Positions 35,486-44,801 of a DNA stretch of 64,000 nt are shown here, in pieces. A program made the position numbers and the translations under genes. The notes below the pieces were generated by a model. It saw only the letters and a list, made by a program, of their open reading frames with translations. It was not told where the DNA came from and did not search any database. Each line of letters starts with the position of its first letter. Positions within the stretch are counted from its first letter, which is position 1. This DNA is from Martelella alba (GTDB taxonomy: Bacteria > Pseudomonadota > Alphaproteobacteria > Rhizobiales > Rhizobiaceae), in the NCBI RefSeq assembly GCF_006516955.1, contig NZ_VHLG01000003.1:186001-250000 (forward strand), written 5' to 3'.

Positions 35486-36289
35486 ATGAAAGTCTTCCTG
35501 AGCGCTGACATTGAGGGAACCGCCGGCATCACCATGTGGGATGAGGCGCGCAAGCATATTCCCGGTGAATATGCCGAGTTCCAGAAATTCATGACGGCTG
35601 AAGTGATCGCCGCCTGCGAGGGTGCGCGCGAGGCGGGGGCCGATGAGGTTCTCATCAAGGATGCCCATGCCACGGCGCGCAATATTCTGCTTGGTGATCT
35701 GCCGGATTATGTCCGCATCATCCGCGGCTGGTCTGGCCATCCCGATCAGATGATGTTCGGCATTTCGGCCGATTGCGATGTCGCCATCTATACCGGCTAC
35801 CATTCCAAGGCGGGGGATGAAACCAATCCGCTGGCGCATACGTCCAATCTGCGTATTTCCCGCGTGCTTCTGAACGGAGAGGTGGCTTCCGAATTGTCGC
35901 TCAATGCCCGCTGTGCCGCCCTTTATGGCGTGCCGTCGGCCTTCCTGTCGGGCGATCAAGGCATTTGTGATGATGCGGGAGCGATGATGCCCGGCATTGT
36001 CACGGTCGCGACATCCGAGGGCATTGGTCCGGCGACCAATTCGCTGTCACCGGTCAAGGCGCGGGCGCTGATTTTCGACGGCGTGAAAAAGGCCCTTTCG
36101 GGTGATTTCAGTGCCTGCCTGCCGCCAAAAGCCGATGACTACGAACTGGTGATCGAGTTCAACAACCCGGTCGATGCCTATAAGGCCAGCTGGTATCCGG
36201 GCGCGGTCAGCAATGCGCCGCGTTCGGTCTCCTTCTGGCACCGCAATTTCTTTGAAATCCTGCGCGCCTACCAGTTCATGAAGCTTTGA
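35486..36289 (+). CDS. D-aminopeptidase, DppA/M55 family
   Basis: The 267-residue protein starts MKVFLSADIEGTAGIT, with the Asp and Glu metal ligands of the DppA decamer. Histidines follow in IKDAHATARNI and GYHSKAG, and SGDQGICDDAGAM resembles the next conserved segment. Bacillus DppA cleaves D-Ala-containing dipeptides and is encoded with a dipeptide transporter, exactly the neighbourhood here. This suggests that D-amino-acid peptides, for example from peptidoglycan, are among the substrates. Confidence 0.9.
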   Translation: MKVFLSADIEGTAGITMWDEARKHIPGEYAEFQKFMTAEVIAACEGAREAGADEVLIKDAHATARNILLGDLPDYVRIIRGWSGHPDQMMFGISADCDVAIYTGYHSKAGDETNPLAHTSNLRISRVLLNGEVASELSLNARCAALYGVPSAFLSGDQGICDDAGAMMPGIVTVATSEGIGPATNSLSPVKARALIFDGVKKALSGDFSACLPPKADDYELVIEFNNPVDAYKASWYPGAVSNAPRSVSFWHRNFFEILRAYQFMKL

Positions 36290-36331
36290 ACGCCAAAATC
36301 GCGAACAGAAAACATAAGGGAACGCAAAGCG

Positions 36332-38401
36332 ATGGCAGAAAAGATCACCCGTGTCTCGACCGATGTTGGCGGCACATTTACCGATCTCGTCTATTTCGAA
36401 ACCGATGTCGAGACGGGCGCCCAGACGGTCCGCACCGCCAAATCCGATACCACGCCGCCCGATTTCGAAAAGGGTGTGCTCAACGTGCTTGAAAAGGCGG
36501 AGATTGATCTGCCAGCGGTGGATTTCTTCGCCCATGGAACCACGGTCGTCATCAATGCACTGACGGAGCGCAAGGGCGCAAAGGTCGGTCTGATCACGAC
36601 GAAAGGCTTCCGTGACGTGCTGGAGATCGGCCGTGGCAACCGGCCCGATTTCTTCAATCTGATGTACAAGAAGCCGGTTCCCTTCGTCGAACGCTATCTG
36701 CGGCGCGAATTGCCGGGGCGGATCAATTACAAGGGTGAGGAAACCGCGCCGCTCGACCTTTCAGGTCTGGATGCGATCTTGGATGATTTCCGCGCCGACG
36801 GCGTCGAGGCGGTGGCGATCTGCCTACTGCATGCCTATGCCAATCCGGCGCATGAGGAGGCCGTTCTTGCCGCCGTGAAGGCGCGCTGGCCGGAGGCGAC
36901 GGCGGTTGCCTCCCACCAGATTACCCGCGAATGGCGCGAATATGAGCGCACCAACACGACCGTTCTGTCGGCCTATGTTCAACCCAAGGCCGAGCGCTAT
37001 CTCGAGAAGCTGGAAACGGGGCTTAACGGTCGCGGCTATCGCGGCAATCTCTTCATCATGCAGTCAAACTGCGGCATCGATACCGTCGATGCCGTCAAGG
37101 CCGTGCCGATCACCATGGTTGAGAGCGGCCCGGCATCGGGTTTCTGGGGTGCGGCCGAGCTTGGCCGGATCATCGGGGAGCCGGATGTGCTGGCGCTTGA
37201 TATCGGCGGCACGACGGCCAAATGCGCCCTGATCGTTGATGGTCAGGCAACCATCAAGACCGATTACTGGATCGAGCGCGACCGCAAGTCTGCCGGTTAT
37301 CCGATCATGGTGCCGGTGGTCGATCTGGTCGAGATCGGCAATGGCGGCGGGTCGATCGCCTGGGTCGACGAATTCGACAAGCTGCATGTCGGACCGCAAT
37401 CGGCAGGGGCGGCCCCCGGACCGGCGGCCTATGGCCGCGGCGGCGACAATGCCACGACCACGGACGCCAATCTCAGGCTCGGTCGGATCAACAAGGACTA
37501 TTTCTGCGGCGGCACGGTCGAGGCGGATATGAGCGCGCTTGAGGGATCGCTGAGGCGGCTTGCCGACAAGCTTGGCCAGACAAGCGAGGATGTGGCGCGC
37601 GGCATTGTCCGCATTGCCAATTCCAATATGGTCAATGCGCTGAAACTGGTCTCGGTTAATCGCGGCTATGATCCGCGTGATTTCACCCTCGTCGTCTTTG
37701 GCGGCGGCGGGCCGATGCATGGCGTGGCGCTGGGGCAGGAGCTGGGCGTGAAAAAGGTCGTCGTGCCGCGCGGCGCACCGGTCTTCTCCGCCTGGGGCAT
37801 GCTGATGTCGGATCTCAGGCGCGACTACTTTGTCACAAAACTGGTCGGACAGTCCGATCATGCCGCTCTCAGCACGCTTCTGAGCGAAACGATGAAGCTC
37901 GCCCGTGACGAATTTGCCGGCGAGGGGGTTTCCGATGAGCGGATCAGCATGCAGCCGCTCTTGCGGGTGCGCTATCAGAACCAGGAATTTGCCGTTGAGG
38001 TGCCGGTTGGCGCGGGAGCATTCGGCCCTGCCGAAATGGCGAAGATGATTGATGATTTCCACGTCATCTATGAGCGCGAATATTCCTATCGTCTGGCCGC
38101 CGAGGTCGAGATCATCGGCCTCCATCTGATTGCCGCAGCCGAAATCGGCAAGCTCGAAATCGTGCCGTTGCCGACTTCCGGGGCTGCGGTTGAAACTGCG
38201 GTCAAGGGCCGTCGCGCGGTCGATTATGCGACCGAGGGCGTGCATGAGGCGACCATCTATGATGGCGAGAAGCTGGAGCCGGGCATGTGCTTCGAAGGTC
38301 CGGCCATCATTGAGGATCCGGGTACGACCATCGTCGTCCATCCGCAGAACCGGGTGTCGATCGATACCTATGGCAACACCCATATCGAGATCAGGAGATG
38401 A
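36332..38401 (+). CDS. hyuA: Hydantoinase/oxoprolinase subunit A (HyuA), copy 1
   Basis: This 689-residue protein has the HyuA pattern: an N-terminal VSTDVGGTFTDLVYFE phosphate-binding loop of the actin-like ATPase fold, FAHGTTVVINALTERKGAKV, LALDIGGTTAKCALI and GNGGGSIAWVDEF. With HyuB it forms an ATP-dependent amidohydrolase acting on cyclic amides such as 5-oxoproline, hydantoins or N-methylhydantoin. The gene is the first of two tandem hyuA-hyuB pairs following the peptidase genes. The substrate is not determined; 5-oxoproline from pyroglutamyl peptides is a reasonable guess. Confidence 0.9.
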   Translation: MAEKITRVSTDVGGTFTDLVYFETDVETGAQTVRTAKSDTTPPDFEKGVLNVLEKAEIDLPAVDFFAHGTTVVINALTERKGAKVGLITTKGFRDVLEIGRGNRPDFFNLMYKKPVPFVERYLRRELPGRINYKGEETAPLDLSGLDAILDDFRADGVEAVAICLLHAYANPAHEEAVLAAVKARWPEATAVASHQITREWREYERTNTTVLSAYVQPKAERYLEKLETGLNGRGYRGNLFIMQSNCGIDTVDAVKAVPITMVESGPASGFWGAAELGRIIGEPDVLALDIGGTTAKCALIVDGQATIKTDYWIERDRKSAGYPIMVPVVDLVEIGNGGGSIAWVDEFDKLHVGPQSAGAAPGPAAYGRGGDNATTTDANLRLGRINKDYFCGGTVEADMSALEGSLRRLADKLGQTSEDVARGIVRIANSNMVNALKLVSVNRGYDPRDFTLVVFGGGGPMHGVALGQELGVKKVVVPRGAPVFSAWGMLMSDLRRDYFVTKLVGQSDHAALSTLLSETMKLARDEFAGEGVSDERISMQPLLRVRYQNQEFAVEVPVGAGAFGPAEMAKMIDDFHVIYEREYSYRLAAEVEIIGLHLIAAAEIGKLEIVPLPTSGAAVETAVKGRRAVDYATEGVHEATIYDGEKLEPGMCFEGPAIIEDPGTTIVVHPQNRVSIDTYGNTHIEIRR

Positions 38402-38403
38402 GC

Positions 38404-40065
38404 ATGACGGTTGAGAAGAGCTTTGACCCGGTCACCTATGACATCATCCAGAATGCCTTGGTCGCCATTGCCGACGAGATGTTCGTTGCCCAGCGCAAGA
38501 CCTCGATGAGCGCGATCATCTATGAGGTGCTCGACATGTCGACCGCCGTGCTTGGCCCCGGTGGCGAGATTGCCGCAACGGGTGCGGGCATCCCGGCCTT
38601 TATCGGCGTGCTCGACAAGGCTGTTGCCGGGATCATGGAGAAATTCCCGGCCGATCAGGTTTCGCCGGGCGATGTTTTCGCCACCAATGATCCTTATTAT
38701 GGCGGCGTCACCCATCTGAACGACATGGTTCTGGCAGCCCCGGTCTTTGCCGAGGGGCGGCTGGTTGCCTGGCTTTCCAATATCGCGCACTGGAATGATG
38801 TCGGCGGGGCCGTGCCGGGGTCTATGTCATCGGATGCGACGGAAATCTTTCAGGAAGGGGTGCGTATTCCTTGCGTGAAGCTGTTTTCCAAGGGGGAGCG
38901 CAATGAGGCGGTCTTTGATATTCTCGCCGTCAATTCGCGTCTTCCCGATTATCTCAATGGTGATCTGTGGGCCGGCATTGCCGGCCTGAGGGTCGGTGAG
39001 CGGCGCATTCTCGAACTGGTCGAAAAATACGGTGCCGAGACCTTCATCGCCGCGATCGATGATTTCATGGAACTGGGCGAGCGGCGTGCACGCGCGGCCC
39101 TTGCCAAACTGCCGGAAGGCACATTCGACTTTGCCGAAGAGCAGGATAATGGTGACATTCACCGCCTGACACTCACCGTTACCAGCGATGCCTTTATCGT
39201 CGATCTCACTGAAAATCCGAAGCAGAAGGGCTCCAGCAATTCCTCGCGGGAAGGGACCGAGATCGCGGTTCAGCTTGCCTTCAAGGCCTTTGTCGATCCC
39301 GACGGGCCGGGCAATGGCGGCTTCTTCCGTCCGGTCCATGTCAAGACAAAGCCCGGTACGCTGTTCCATGTCGAGGCGCCCGGCGCCATGGGCTATTATT
39401 CCGAGGTGGAAATCCGGCTTTCGGACATGTTGCTGCGCGCGCTTGCAACGCATTTTCCCGGCACTTTGCCAGCCGGCAACTTCGCCTCGATCTGCGGCAC
39501 TGTCGTCGGTGGGCCGCATCCCGATACCGGCCGCCACTACACCATTGTCGAGCCGCAGGTCGGCGGCTGGGGCGCCTGGTCCGGCCATGACGGTGTTTCC
39601 GGCCAGTTCTCCGGTTTCCACGGCGAGACCTTCAACTGCCCGGCCGAAATCGCTGAAGCGCGTTATGGTCTGACGGTTGATCAGATGGCGCTGAGCGCGG
39701 CTTCTGGCGGCGAGGGGCAATGGCGTGGCGGCAAGGGGATCGAGGTGCATTACCGCGTGCGCAAGGACCAGAACTTCCTCTCCGTCGGCTATACCCGCTC
39801 GCGCATTCCGCCATGGGGCGTTGATGGCGGACGCGACGGATCAACCAATTTTGTCGAGGTCGTGCGTGCCGATGGCGACCGGAGCCGCTTCTCCTTCGCC
39901 ACCAATGTCGAACTCAATACCGATGATGTCATCAGGATCGTGACCGCCAATGGCGGTGGCTTCGGTCCACCGGAAAAGCGGGATCCAGACGCCATCAGAC
40001 GCGACCTGCGTAACGGCTATCTCACACTGGATGATGCGCGCGCCGTCTATGGCTGGGAAGAATAG
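38404..40065 (+). CDS. hyuB: Hydantoinase/oxoprolinase subunit B (HyuB), copy 1
   Basis: The start at 38404 has AGGAG at a spacing of 7; an ATG at 38398 overlapping the hyuA stop is the alternative. The 553-residue protein has HyuB features such as DVFATNDPYYGGVTHLNDMV, AHWNDVGGAVPGSM, TEIFQEGVRIP and GFHGETFNCPAEI. It is the partner of the adjacent HyuA. The TGAGCATG junction with hyuA is repeated at the second pair, which suggests tandem duplication of the unit. Confidence 0.9.
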   Translation: MTVEKSFDPVTYDIIQNALVAIADEMFVAQRKTSMSAIIYEVLDMSTAVLGPGGEIAATGAGIPAFIGVLDKAVAGIMEKFPADQVSPGDVFATNDPYYGGVTHLNDMVLAAPVFAEGRLVAWLSNIAHWNDVGGAVPGSMSSDATEIFQEGVRIPCVKLFSKGERNEAVFDILAVNSRLPDYLNGDLWAGIAGLRVGERRILELVEKYGAETFIAAIDDFMELGERRARAALAKLPEGTFDFAEEQDNGDIHRLTLTVTSDAFIVDLTENPKQKGSSNSSREGTEIAVQLAFKAFVDPDGPGNGGFFRPVHVKTKPGTLFHVEAPGAMGYYSEVEIRLSDMLLRALATHFPGTLPAGNFASICGTVVGGPHPDTGRHYTIVEPQVGGWGAWSGHDGVSGQFSGFHGETFNCPAEIAEARYGLTVDQMALSAASGGEGQWRGGKGIEVHYRVRKDQNFLSVGYTRSRIPPWGVDGGRDGSTNFVEVVRADGDRSRFSFATNVELNTDDVIRIVTANGGGFGPPEKRDPDAIRRDLRNGYLTLDDARAVYGWEE

Positions 40066-40089
40066 GCACAGGCCCTGAAGGATAATGCG

Positions 40090-42165
40090 ATGAGCGGAAA
40101 GACGATCCGCGTGACCACCGATGTCGGCGGCACGTTTACTGATCTCGTTTGCTTTGAAACGGATCATGAGAGCGGCGAGAGCCGGATCATCACGGCCAAA
40201 TCGGACACGACACCGCCCGATTTTGAAAAGGGCGTTCTCAATGTGCTGGAAAAGGCCGGCGTCGCCGCTGGTGACATTGATTTCATGGCGCATGGCACCA
40301 CCGTCGTCATCAACGCGCTGACCGAGCACAAGGGCGTGAAGGTCGGGCTGATCACGACGGAAGGCTTTCGTGACACGCTGGAAGTGGCGCGCGGCAACCG
40401 GCCTGATTTCTTCAATCTCTATTATGAGAAGCCCAGGCCCTTCGTCGATCGCGATCTGCGCCTCGAGCTTGCGGGGCGGATGAACTATCGCGGTGACGAG
40501 ACAGAACCGCTGGATCTCTCTCCCCTTGAAAATATTGTCGAGACGTTCAAGGCGGCTGGTGTCGAGGCCGTTGCCGTCTCCTTCCTCCATGCCTATGCCA
40601 ATCCGGCGCACGAAAAGGCGGTTCTTGCGGCACTTCAAACGCTCTGGCCGGAGGTTTCTGCTGTCGGATCGCACCAGATCAGCCGGGAGTGGCGCGAATA
40701 TGAGCGCACCAATTCGGCGGTGCTGTCCGCCTATGTCCAGCCGGTTGCCGCCCGCTATCTGCATCGCCTTGAGGACGGGCTGAAGGGCGACGGTTTCAAC
40801 GGGCAGCTCTATGTCATGCAGTCCAATTGTGGTGTCGATACGCTGGAGGCGACAGCCCGCATCCCGATCACCATGGTCGAAAGCGGCCCGGCCTCCGGCT
40901 TCTGGGGCGCTGCCGAACTCGGCAAGCTGATCGGAGAACCCGATGTTCTGGCGCTCGATATCGGTGGCACAACGGCGAAATGCTCGCTGATCGAGGATGG
41001 TGAAGTCACCATCATGACCGATTACTGGATCGAGCGTGACCGCGCCTCTGCCGGCTATCCGATCATGGTGCCGGTGGTCGATCTCGTCGAGATCGGCAAT
41101 GGCGGCGGCTCGATTGCCTGGGTCGATGATTACGGCTCGCTCAATGTCGGCCCGCAATCAGCCGGTGCCTCGCCCGGACCCGCCGCCTATGGGCGCGGCG
41201 GCACGAAGGCGACGACCACCGATGCCAATCTCTGGCTCGGTCGCATCAACCGGGACTATTTCTGCGGCGGCAGTGTCGAGGCCGATATGGAGGCGGCCGG
41301 ATCGGCGCTTCAGGCGGTGGCCGACAGTCTTGCCATTTCCCGCGAGGAAGCGGCACGCGGCATCATCCGCATTGCCAACAACAATATGGTCAATGCGCTG
41401 AAACTGGTCTCGCTCAATCGCGGTCACGATCCGCGCGAATTCACGCTGGTGGCTTTCGGCGGTGGCGGTGCCATGCATGCGGTGGCGCTGGGCCAGGAAC
41501 TCGGCGTGAAGAAGGTCGTGATCCCGGCCGGTGCGCCGGTCTTTTCCGCCTGGGGCATGATGATGTCGGACCTCAGGCGCGATTATTTCCAGACCGCGCT
41601 TGCCGAGCTGGATGATCGGGCCCTGGATGCGATCGAGGCCCGTTTTGCCGAGGTTGAGGCGGAAGCGCGCGCCAATTTCGAAGCCGAAGGTGTGCCGGCC
41701 GACAAGGTGCAGCTGAAGCGGTTTGGCAAGTTCCGCTACCGCAATCAGGAACACACGACCGAAGTCGCGATCGAAGGGGCGGTAACCGCCGCAGCACTCG
41801 ATACGATTGCGAATGATTTTCATGCCGCTTACGAGCGCGAATATACCTATCGCCTGCATGCGCCGGTCGAAATGGTCGGAGTGCATGTCATCGCCTCGGC
41901 CGAGGTCGGCAAGCTGAAGCCGGTCGAGCAGGAGATGGGCGGCGAGGATGCTTCGCAAGCGCTGAAGGCCCGCCGCGCCGTGGACTATGCTCTGGAAGGC
42001 GTTCATGAGGCCGATATCTATGACGGTGAGCGGCTGAAGGCGGGGATGCGCTTTGAAGGGCCTGCCATCGTCGAAGATCCGGGCACGACCATTGTCATCC
42101 ATCCCGGCAATTCTGCCCATGTCGACCGCTGGGGCAATCTCCATATCGAACTGAGAAAGGCGTGA
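40090..42165 (+). CDS. hyuA: Hydantoinase/oxoprolinase subunit A (HyuA), copy 2
   Basis: The 691-residue protein is closely similar to copy 1 along its length, for example VTTDVGGTFTDLVCFE, MAHGTTVVINALTEHKGVKV, LALDIGGTTAKCSLI and GNGGGSIAWVDDY. Blocks of near-identity alternate with divergent stretches, the latter mainly in the last ~170 residues. It lies 24 bases after hyuB copy 1 in the same operon. The two enzymes may have different ring substrates or stereochemistry, but this cannot be read from sequence. Confidence 0.9.
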   Translation: MSGKTIRVTTDVGGTFTDLVCFETDHESGESRIITAKSDTTPPDFEKGVLNVLEKAGVAAGDIDFMAHGTTVVINALTEHKGVKVGLITTEGFRDTLEVARGNRPDFFNLYYEKPRPFVDRDLRLELAGRMNYRGDETEPLDLSPLENIVETFKAAGVEAVAVSFLHAYANPAHEKAVLAALQTLWPEVSAVGSHQISREWREYERTNSAVLSAYVQPVAARYLHRLEDGLKGDGFNGQLYVMQSNCGVDTLEATARIPITMVESGPASGFWGAAELGKLIGEPDVLALDIGGTTAKCSLIEDGEVTIMTDYWIERDRASAGYPIMVPVVDLVEIGNGGGSIAWVDDYGSLNVGPQSAGASPGPAAYGRGGTKATTTDANLWLGRINRDYFCGGSVEADMEAAGSALQAVADSLAISREEAARGIIRIANNNMVNALKLVSLNRGHDPREFTLVAFGGGGAMHAVALGQELGVKKVVIPAGAPVFSAWGMMMSDLRRDYFQTALAELDDRALDAIEARFAEVEAEARANFEAEGVPADKVQLKRFGKFRYRNQEHTTEVAIEGAVTAAALDTIANDFHAAYEREYTYRLHAPVEMVGVHVIASAEVGKLKPVEQEMGGEDASQALKARRAVDYALEGVHEADIYDGERLKAGMRFEGPAIVEDPGTTIVIHPGNSAHVDRWGNLHIELRKA

Positions 42166-42167
42166 GC

Positions 42168-43724
42168 ATGCGTGGCGATCCCTTTACCCGCTCCGTGATC
42201 CAGGCCGGTCTGTCGGCCGCGGCAGACGAGATGTTCTCGATCCTGAAGAAAACGGCGATGAGCCCGATCATCTATGAGGTGCTCGACGTCGGCACGGGGG
42301 TTACCGATGCGCGCGGCGAGATCGTTTCGTCGGGTGCCGGTATTCCCGGCTTCGTCGGCGTGCTCGACAAGGCGGTGAAATATATCGTTGAAACCCATGG
42401 CGATACGATCCGCGATGGCGATGTCTTTGTTACCAATGACCCGTATCATGGCGGCGTCACGCATCTGAATGACGTGGTGGTGGCCGAACCCGTTTTTGTT
42501 GAGGGCCAATGCATCGCCTGGACGGCATCGATTGCCCACTGGAATGATGTCGGCGGCATGACGCCGGGTTCCATGGCGGCCAATTCGACCGAGATCTTCC
42601 AGGAGGGCCTGCGGCTTCCTGCCGTCAGGCTGTTTGAAGCCGGGCACAAGCTGCAATCGGTCTTCGATATCATCGCCATCAACTCGCGTCTTCCCGATTT
42701 TGTCACCGGTGATCTCTGGGCGCAGATCGCCGCCGGGCGTCGCGGTGCCAAGCCAATCCGCGAAATGGCGGAGGCCTACGGCGTCGAGGAGATTGAAGCG
42801 GCGATTGCCGAGGCCTTCGCGGCGGGCGAAAAGCGCGCGCTTGACGGGTTGCGGACATTGCCGGCGGGAACCTATCCCGTGGCGGTGGAACAGGATGAGG
42901 GCGATATCTGGCATGCGCAACTGACGATCACCCATGACAATTTCATCGTCGATCTGACCAGCGCACCGGATCAAAAATCCGGTCCGTTCAATACTTCGAA
43001 GGAAGGTGCGACGATTGCCTGTCAGCTGATCTTCAAGGTGCTGACCGATCCGACGCTGTTTGCCAATTCCGGTTCCTTCCGACCGCTGAAGGTGATCACC
43101 CGCAAGGGGTCGATCTTCGATCCAATCGCGCCCGCGCCGCATGGCTATTATTCCGAGACCCGGATCCGGCTGTCCGACATGCTGTGGCAGACGCTGGCGC
43201 AACATATGCCCGAACGTCTGCCATCGGGCAGTTTCGGCTCGATCTGCGGCACGGTGGTGGCGGGAAAACATCCCGAAACGGGGCGCGATTACACCATGGT
43301 CGAGCCGCAGATGGGCGGTTGGGGCGCTACCGACAAGCGCGACGGCCTGCATGCCATGTATTCCCCCAATCACGGCGATACCTTCAATTGCCCGGCGGAA
43401 ATCTGCGAGGCCCGCTATGGCATTGATGTCGGCTGGCGCAAGCTCTCCGACAGTGCGGCCGGTGAGGGATTGCACAAGGGCGGGCTTGGCCTTTCAACCT
43501 GCTACAGGCCCCGCGCACGCGCCGTTCTGGCGGTCGGCTATTCGCATACGCGTGTTCCAGTATGGGCCACGGCAGGCGGAGAAAAGGGCGGGCTTAACAG
43601 CGTCAGCGTGCGCCGCCGTTCGGGCGATGAGGAGCGCTTCTCCTTCGCCTCTGACGTCATCGTCGAGCCGGGCGACGAAATCCTGATCGACACCGCCAAT
43701 GGCGGCGGCTGGGGCAAGCGATAG
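42168..43724 (+). CDS. hyuB: Hydantoinase/oxoprolinase subunit B (HyuB), copy 2
   Basis: The start at 42168 mirrors copy 1 (AAAGG, then GTGAGC before ATG); GTG at 42162 is an alternative. The 518-residue protein is about 35 residues shorter than copy 1 and ends soon after DTANGGGWGKR. It keeps DVFVTNDPYHGGVTHLNDVV, AHWNDVGGMTPGSM and DTFNCPAEICEARYG. Copy 1 has a C-terminal tail with DPDAIRRDLRNGYLTLDDA that is missing here. It is the final gene of the peptide cassette, followed by a terminator. Confidence 0.9.
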   Translation: MRGDPFTRSVIQAGLSAAADEMFSILKKTAMSPIIYEVLDVGTGVTDARGEIVSSGAGIPGFVGVLDKAVKYIVETHGDTIRDGDVFVTNDPYHGGVTHLNDVVVAEPVFVEGQCIAWTASIAHWNDVGGMTPGSMAANSTEIFQEGLRLPAVRLFEAGHKLQSVFDIIAINSRLPDFVTGDLWAQIAAGRRGAKPIREMAEAYGVEEIEAAIAEAFAAGEKRALDGLRTLPAGTYPVAVEQDEGDIWHAQLTITHDNFIVDLTSAPDQKSGPFNTSKEGATIACQLIFKVLTDPTLFANSGSFRPLKVITRKGSIFDPIAPAPHGYYSETRIRLSDMLWQTLAQHMPERLPSGSFGSICGTVVAGKHPETGRDYTMVEPQMGGWGATDKRDGLHAMYSPNHGDTFNCPAEICEARYGIDVGWRKLSDSAAGEGLHKGGLGLSTCYRPRARAVLAVGYSHTRVPVWATAGGEKGGLNSVSVRRRSGDEERFSFASDVIVEPGDEILIDTANGGGWGKR

Positions 43725-43744
43725 GCCGCCGGTCAGACAGCAGA

Positions 43745-43770
43745 AACCCGGGCCTGCTGCGGCCCGGGTT
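43745..43770. terminator. Bidirectional terminator after hyuB copy 2
   Basis: AACCCGGGCC and GGCCCGGGTT form a perfect 10-base stem with a 6-base loop between two convergent genes. The arms end in short T or A tracts on both strands, so it can serve hyuB and the minus-strand aldo-keto reductase gene. Confidence 0.75.
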
Positions 43771-43778
43771 CATTGACA

Positions 43779-44627
43779 TCAAAACTCTTCGTAACTTGCT
43801 GGATCCTGCCCCTGAAGGCGTCCATCCGGGCGGCCGAGGGCGGTGATGGCGGCAAGGTCGGCGTCGTCCAGCGTGAAATCGAAAACAGCGAGATTTTCCC
43901 GCTGGCGCTCGGGACTCGATGCTTTCGGCAGCGGCAGGGCACCGCGCTGAAGGTGCCAGCGCAGGATCACCTGTGCCGGGGTCTTGCCGATCCGCGCGGC
44001 AATATCGGCGACCACCGGCTCGGTCATGATCTTCGTGCCACGCCCGAACGGGCTCCAGCTTTCGGTGACGATACCCAGCGCACGATTATAGGTCAGTTGC
44101 TCTTCCTGGGGGAAATAGGGATGGATCTCGACCTGGTTGACGGCGGGGAGAATGCCGGTCTCCTGCTTCAGCCGGTCCAGGTGAGCCGGCAGGAAATTGC
44201 TGACGCCGATGGAACGGACGAGGCCGCGCTTCTGGACCTCGATCATCGCCTGCCAGGCTTCGACATAGAGGTCCTGCAGCGGGTTGGGCCAATGGATCAG
44301 GTAGAGGTCGTAATAATCGAGCCCTGCGCGCCAGAGTGATTCCTCTACCGTTGCGATCGCCTGTTCATATTTGTGGTGGCGGCCCGGCAGTTTCGAGCAG
44401 AGCCTGAGCTGTTCACGGGCAATTCCGCTTTTGCGGATCGCCGCACCGAGGGCGCCTTCATTCTCGTAATTGAAGGCAGAATCCAGGAGCCTGTAGCCAT
44501 TGTGGATCGCCGCCGTGATTGCATCCACCGCGCTGCTGCCCTTCATGGGTGATGTGCCGAAGCCGAGTGCCGGAAGGGTCGTGCCATCATTGAGGGTGAG
44601 CATTGGAATATCGGGTGACATTGTCAT
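43779..44627 (-). CDS. Aldo/keto reductase
   Basis: Start at 44627 (MTMSPDIPMLTLNDG); 282 residues. The catalytic tetrad is visible: Asp49 and Tyr54 in LLDSAFNYENEG, Lys79 in CSKLPGRHH, His112 in YLIHWPNP. VSNFLPAHLDRL and KASSPERQRENL are the cofactor-binding segments. It reduces an aldehyde or ketone with NADPH. It sits downstream of the IclR gene on the same strand, next to a pentonate dehydratase and aldolase cassette, so reduction of glycolaldehyde or of a sugar is possible. Confidence 0.9.
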   Translation of the reverse strand: MTMSPDIPMLTLNDGTTLPALGFGTSPMKGSSAVDAITAAIHNGYRLLDSAFNYENEGALGAAIRKSGIAREQLRLCSKLPGRHHKYEQAIATVEESLWRAGLDYYDLYLIHWPNPLQDLYVEAWQAMIEVQKRGLVRSIGVSNFLPAHLDRLKQETGILPAVNQVEIHPYFPQEEQLTYNRALGIVTESWSPFGRGTKIMTEPVVADIAARIGKTPAQVILRWHLQRGALPLPKASSPERQRENLAVFDFTLDDADLAAITALGRPDGRLQGQDPASYEEF

Positions 44628-44801
44628 TTTCTCTGCCTTTCCATGTCTGGCGATACTGTCATTTCCGGTCACATGGTATTGCGACCGGTCTTTTATTCCA
44701 GAAGGGCTGCCGGGGTATCGCGATGATCGGGGCAGCATCAGCATCGCCTCCAGAATAATGCAATTTATCGCAACAGGTTCCCGGTTTCTCAAGTTTGAGA
44801 C

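Noticed and set aside
37064-41157. Two minus-strand open frames of ~440 codons opposite the hyu genes
   Set aside because: They resemble each other only because the hyuA copies on the other strand are paralogous; no start signals or known motifs.
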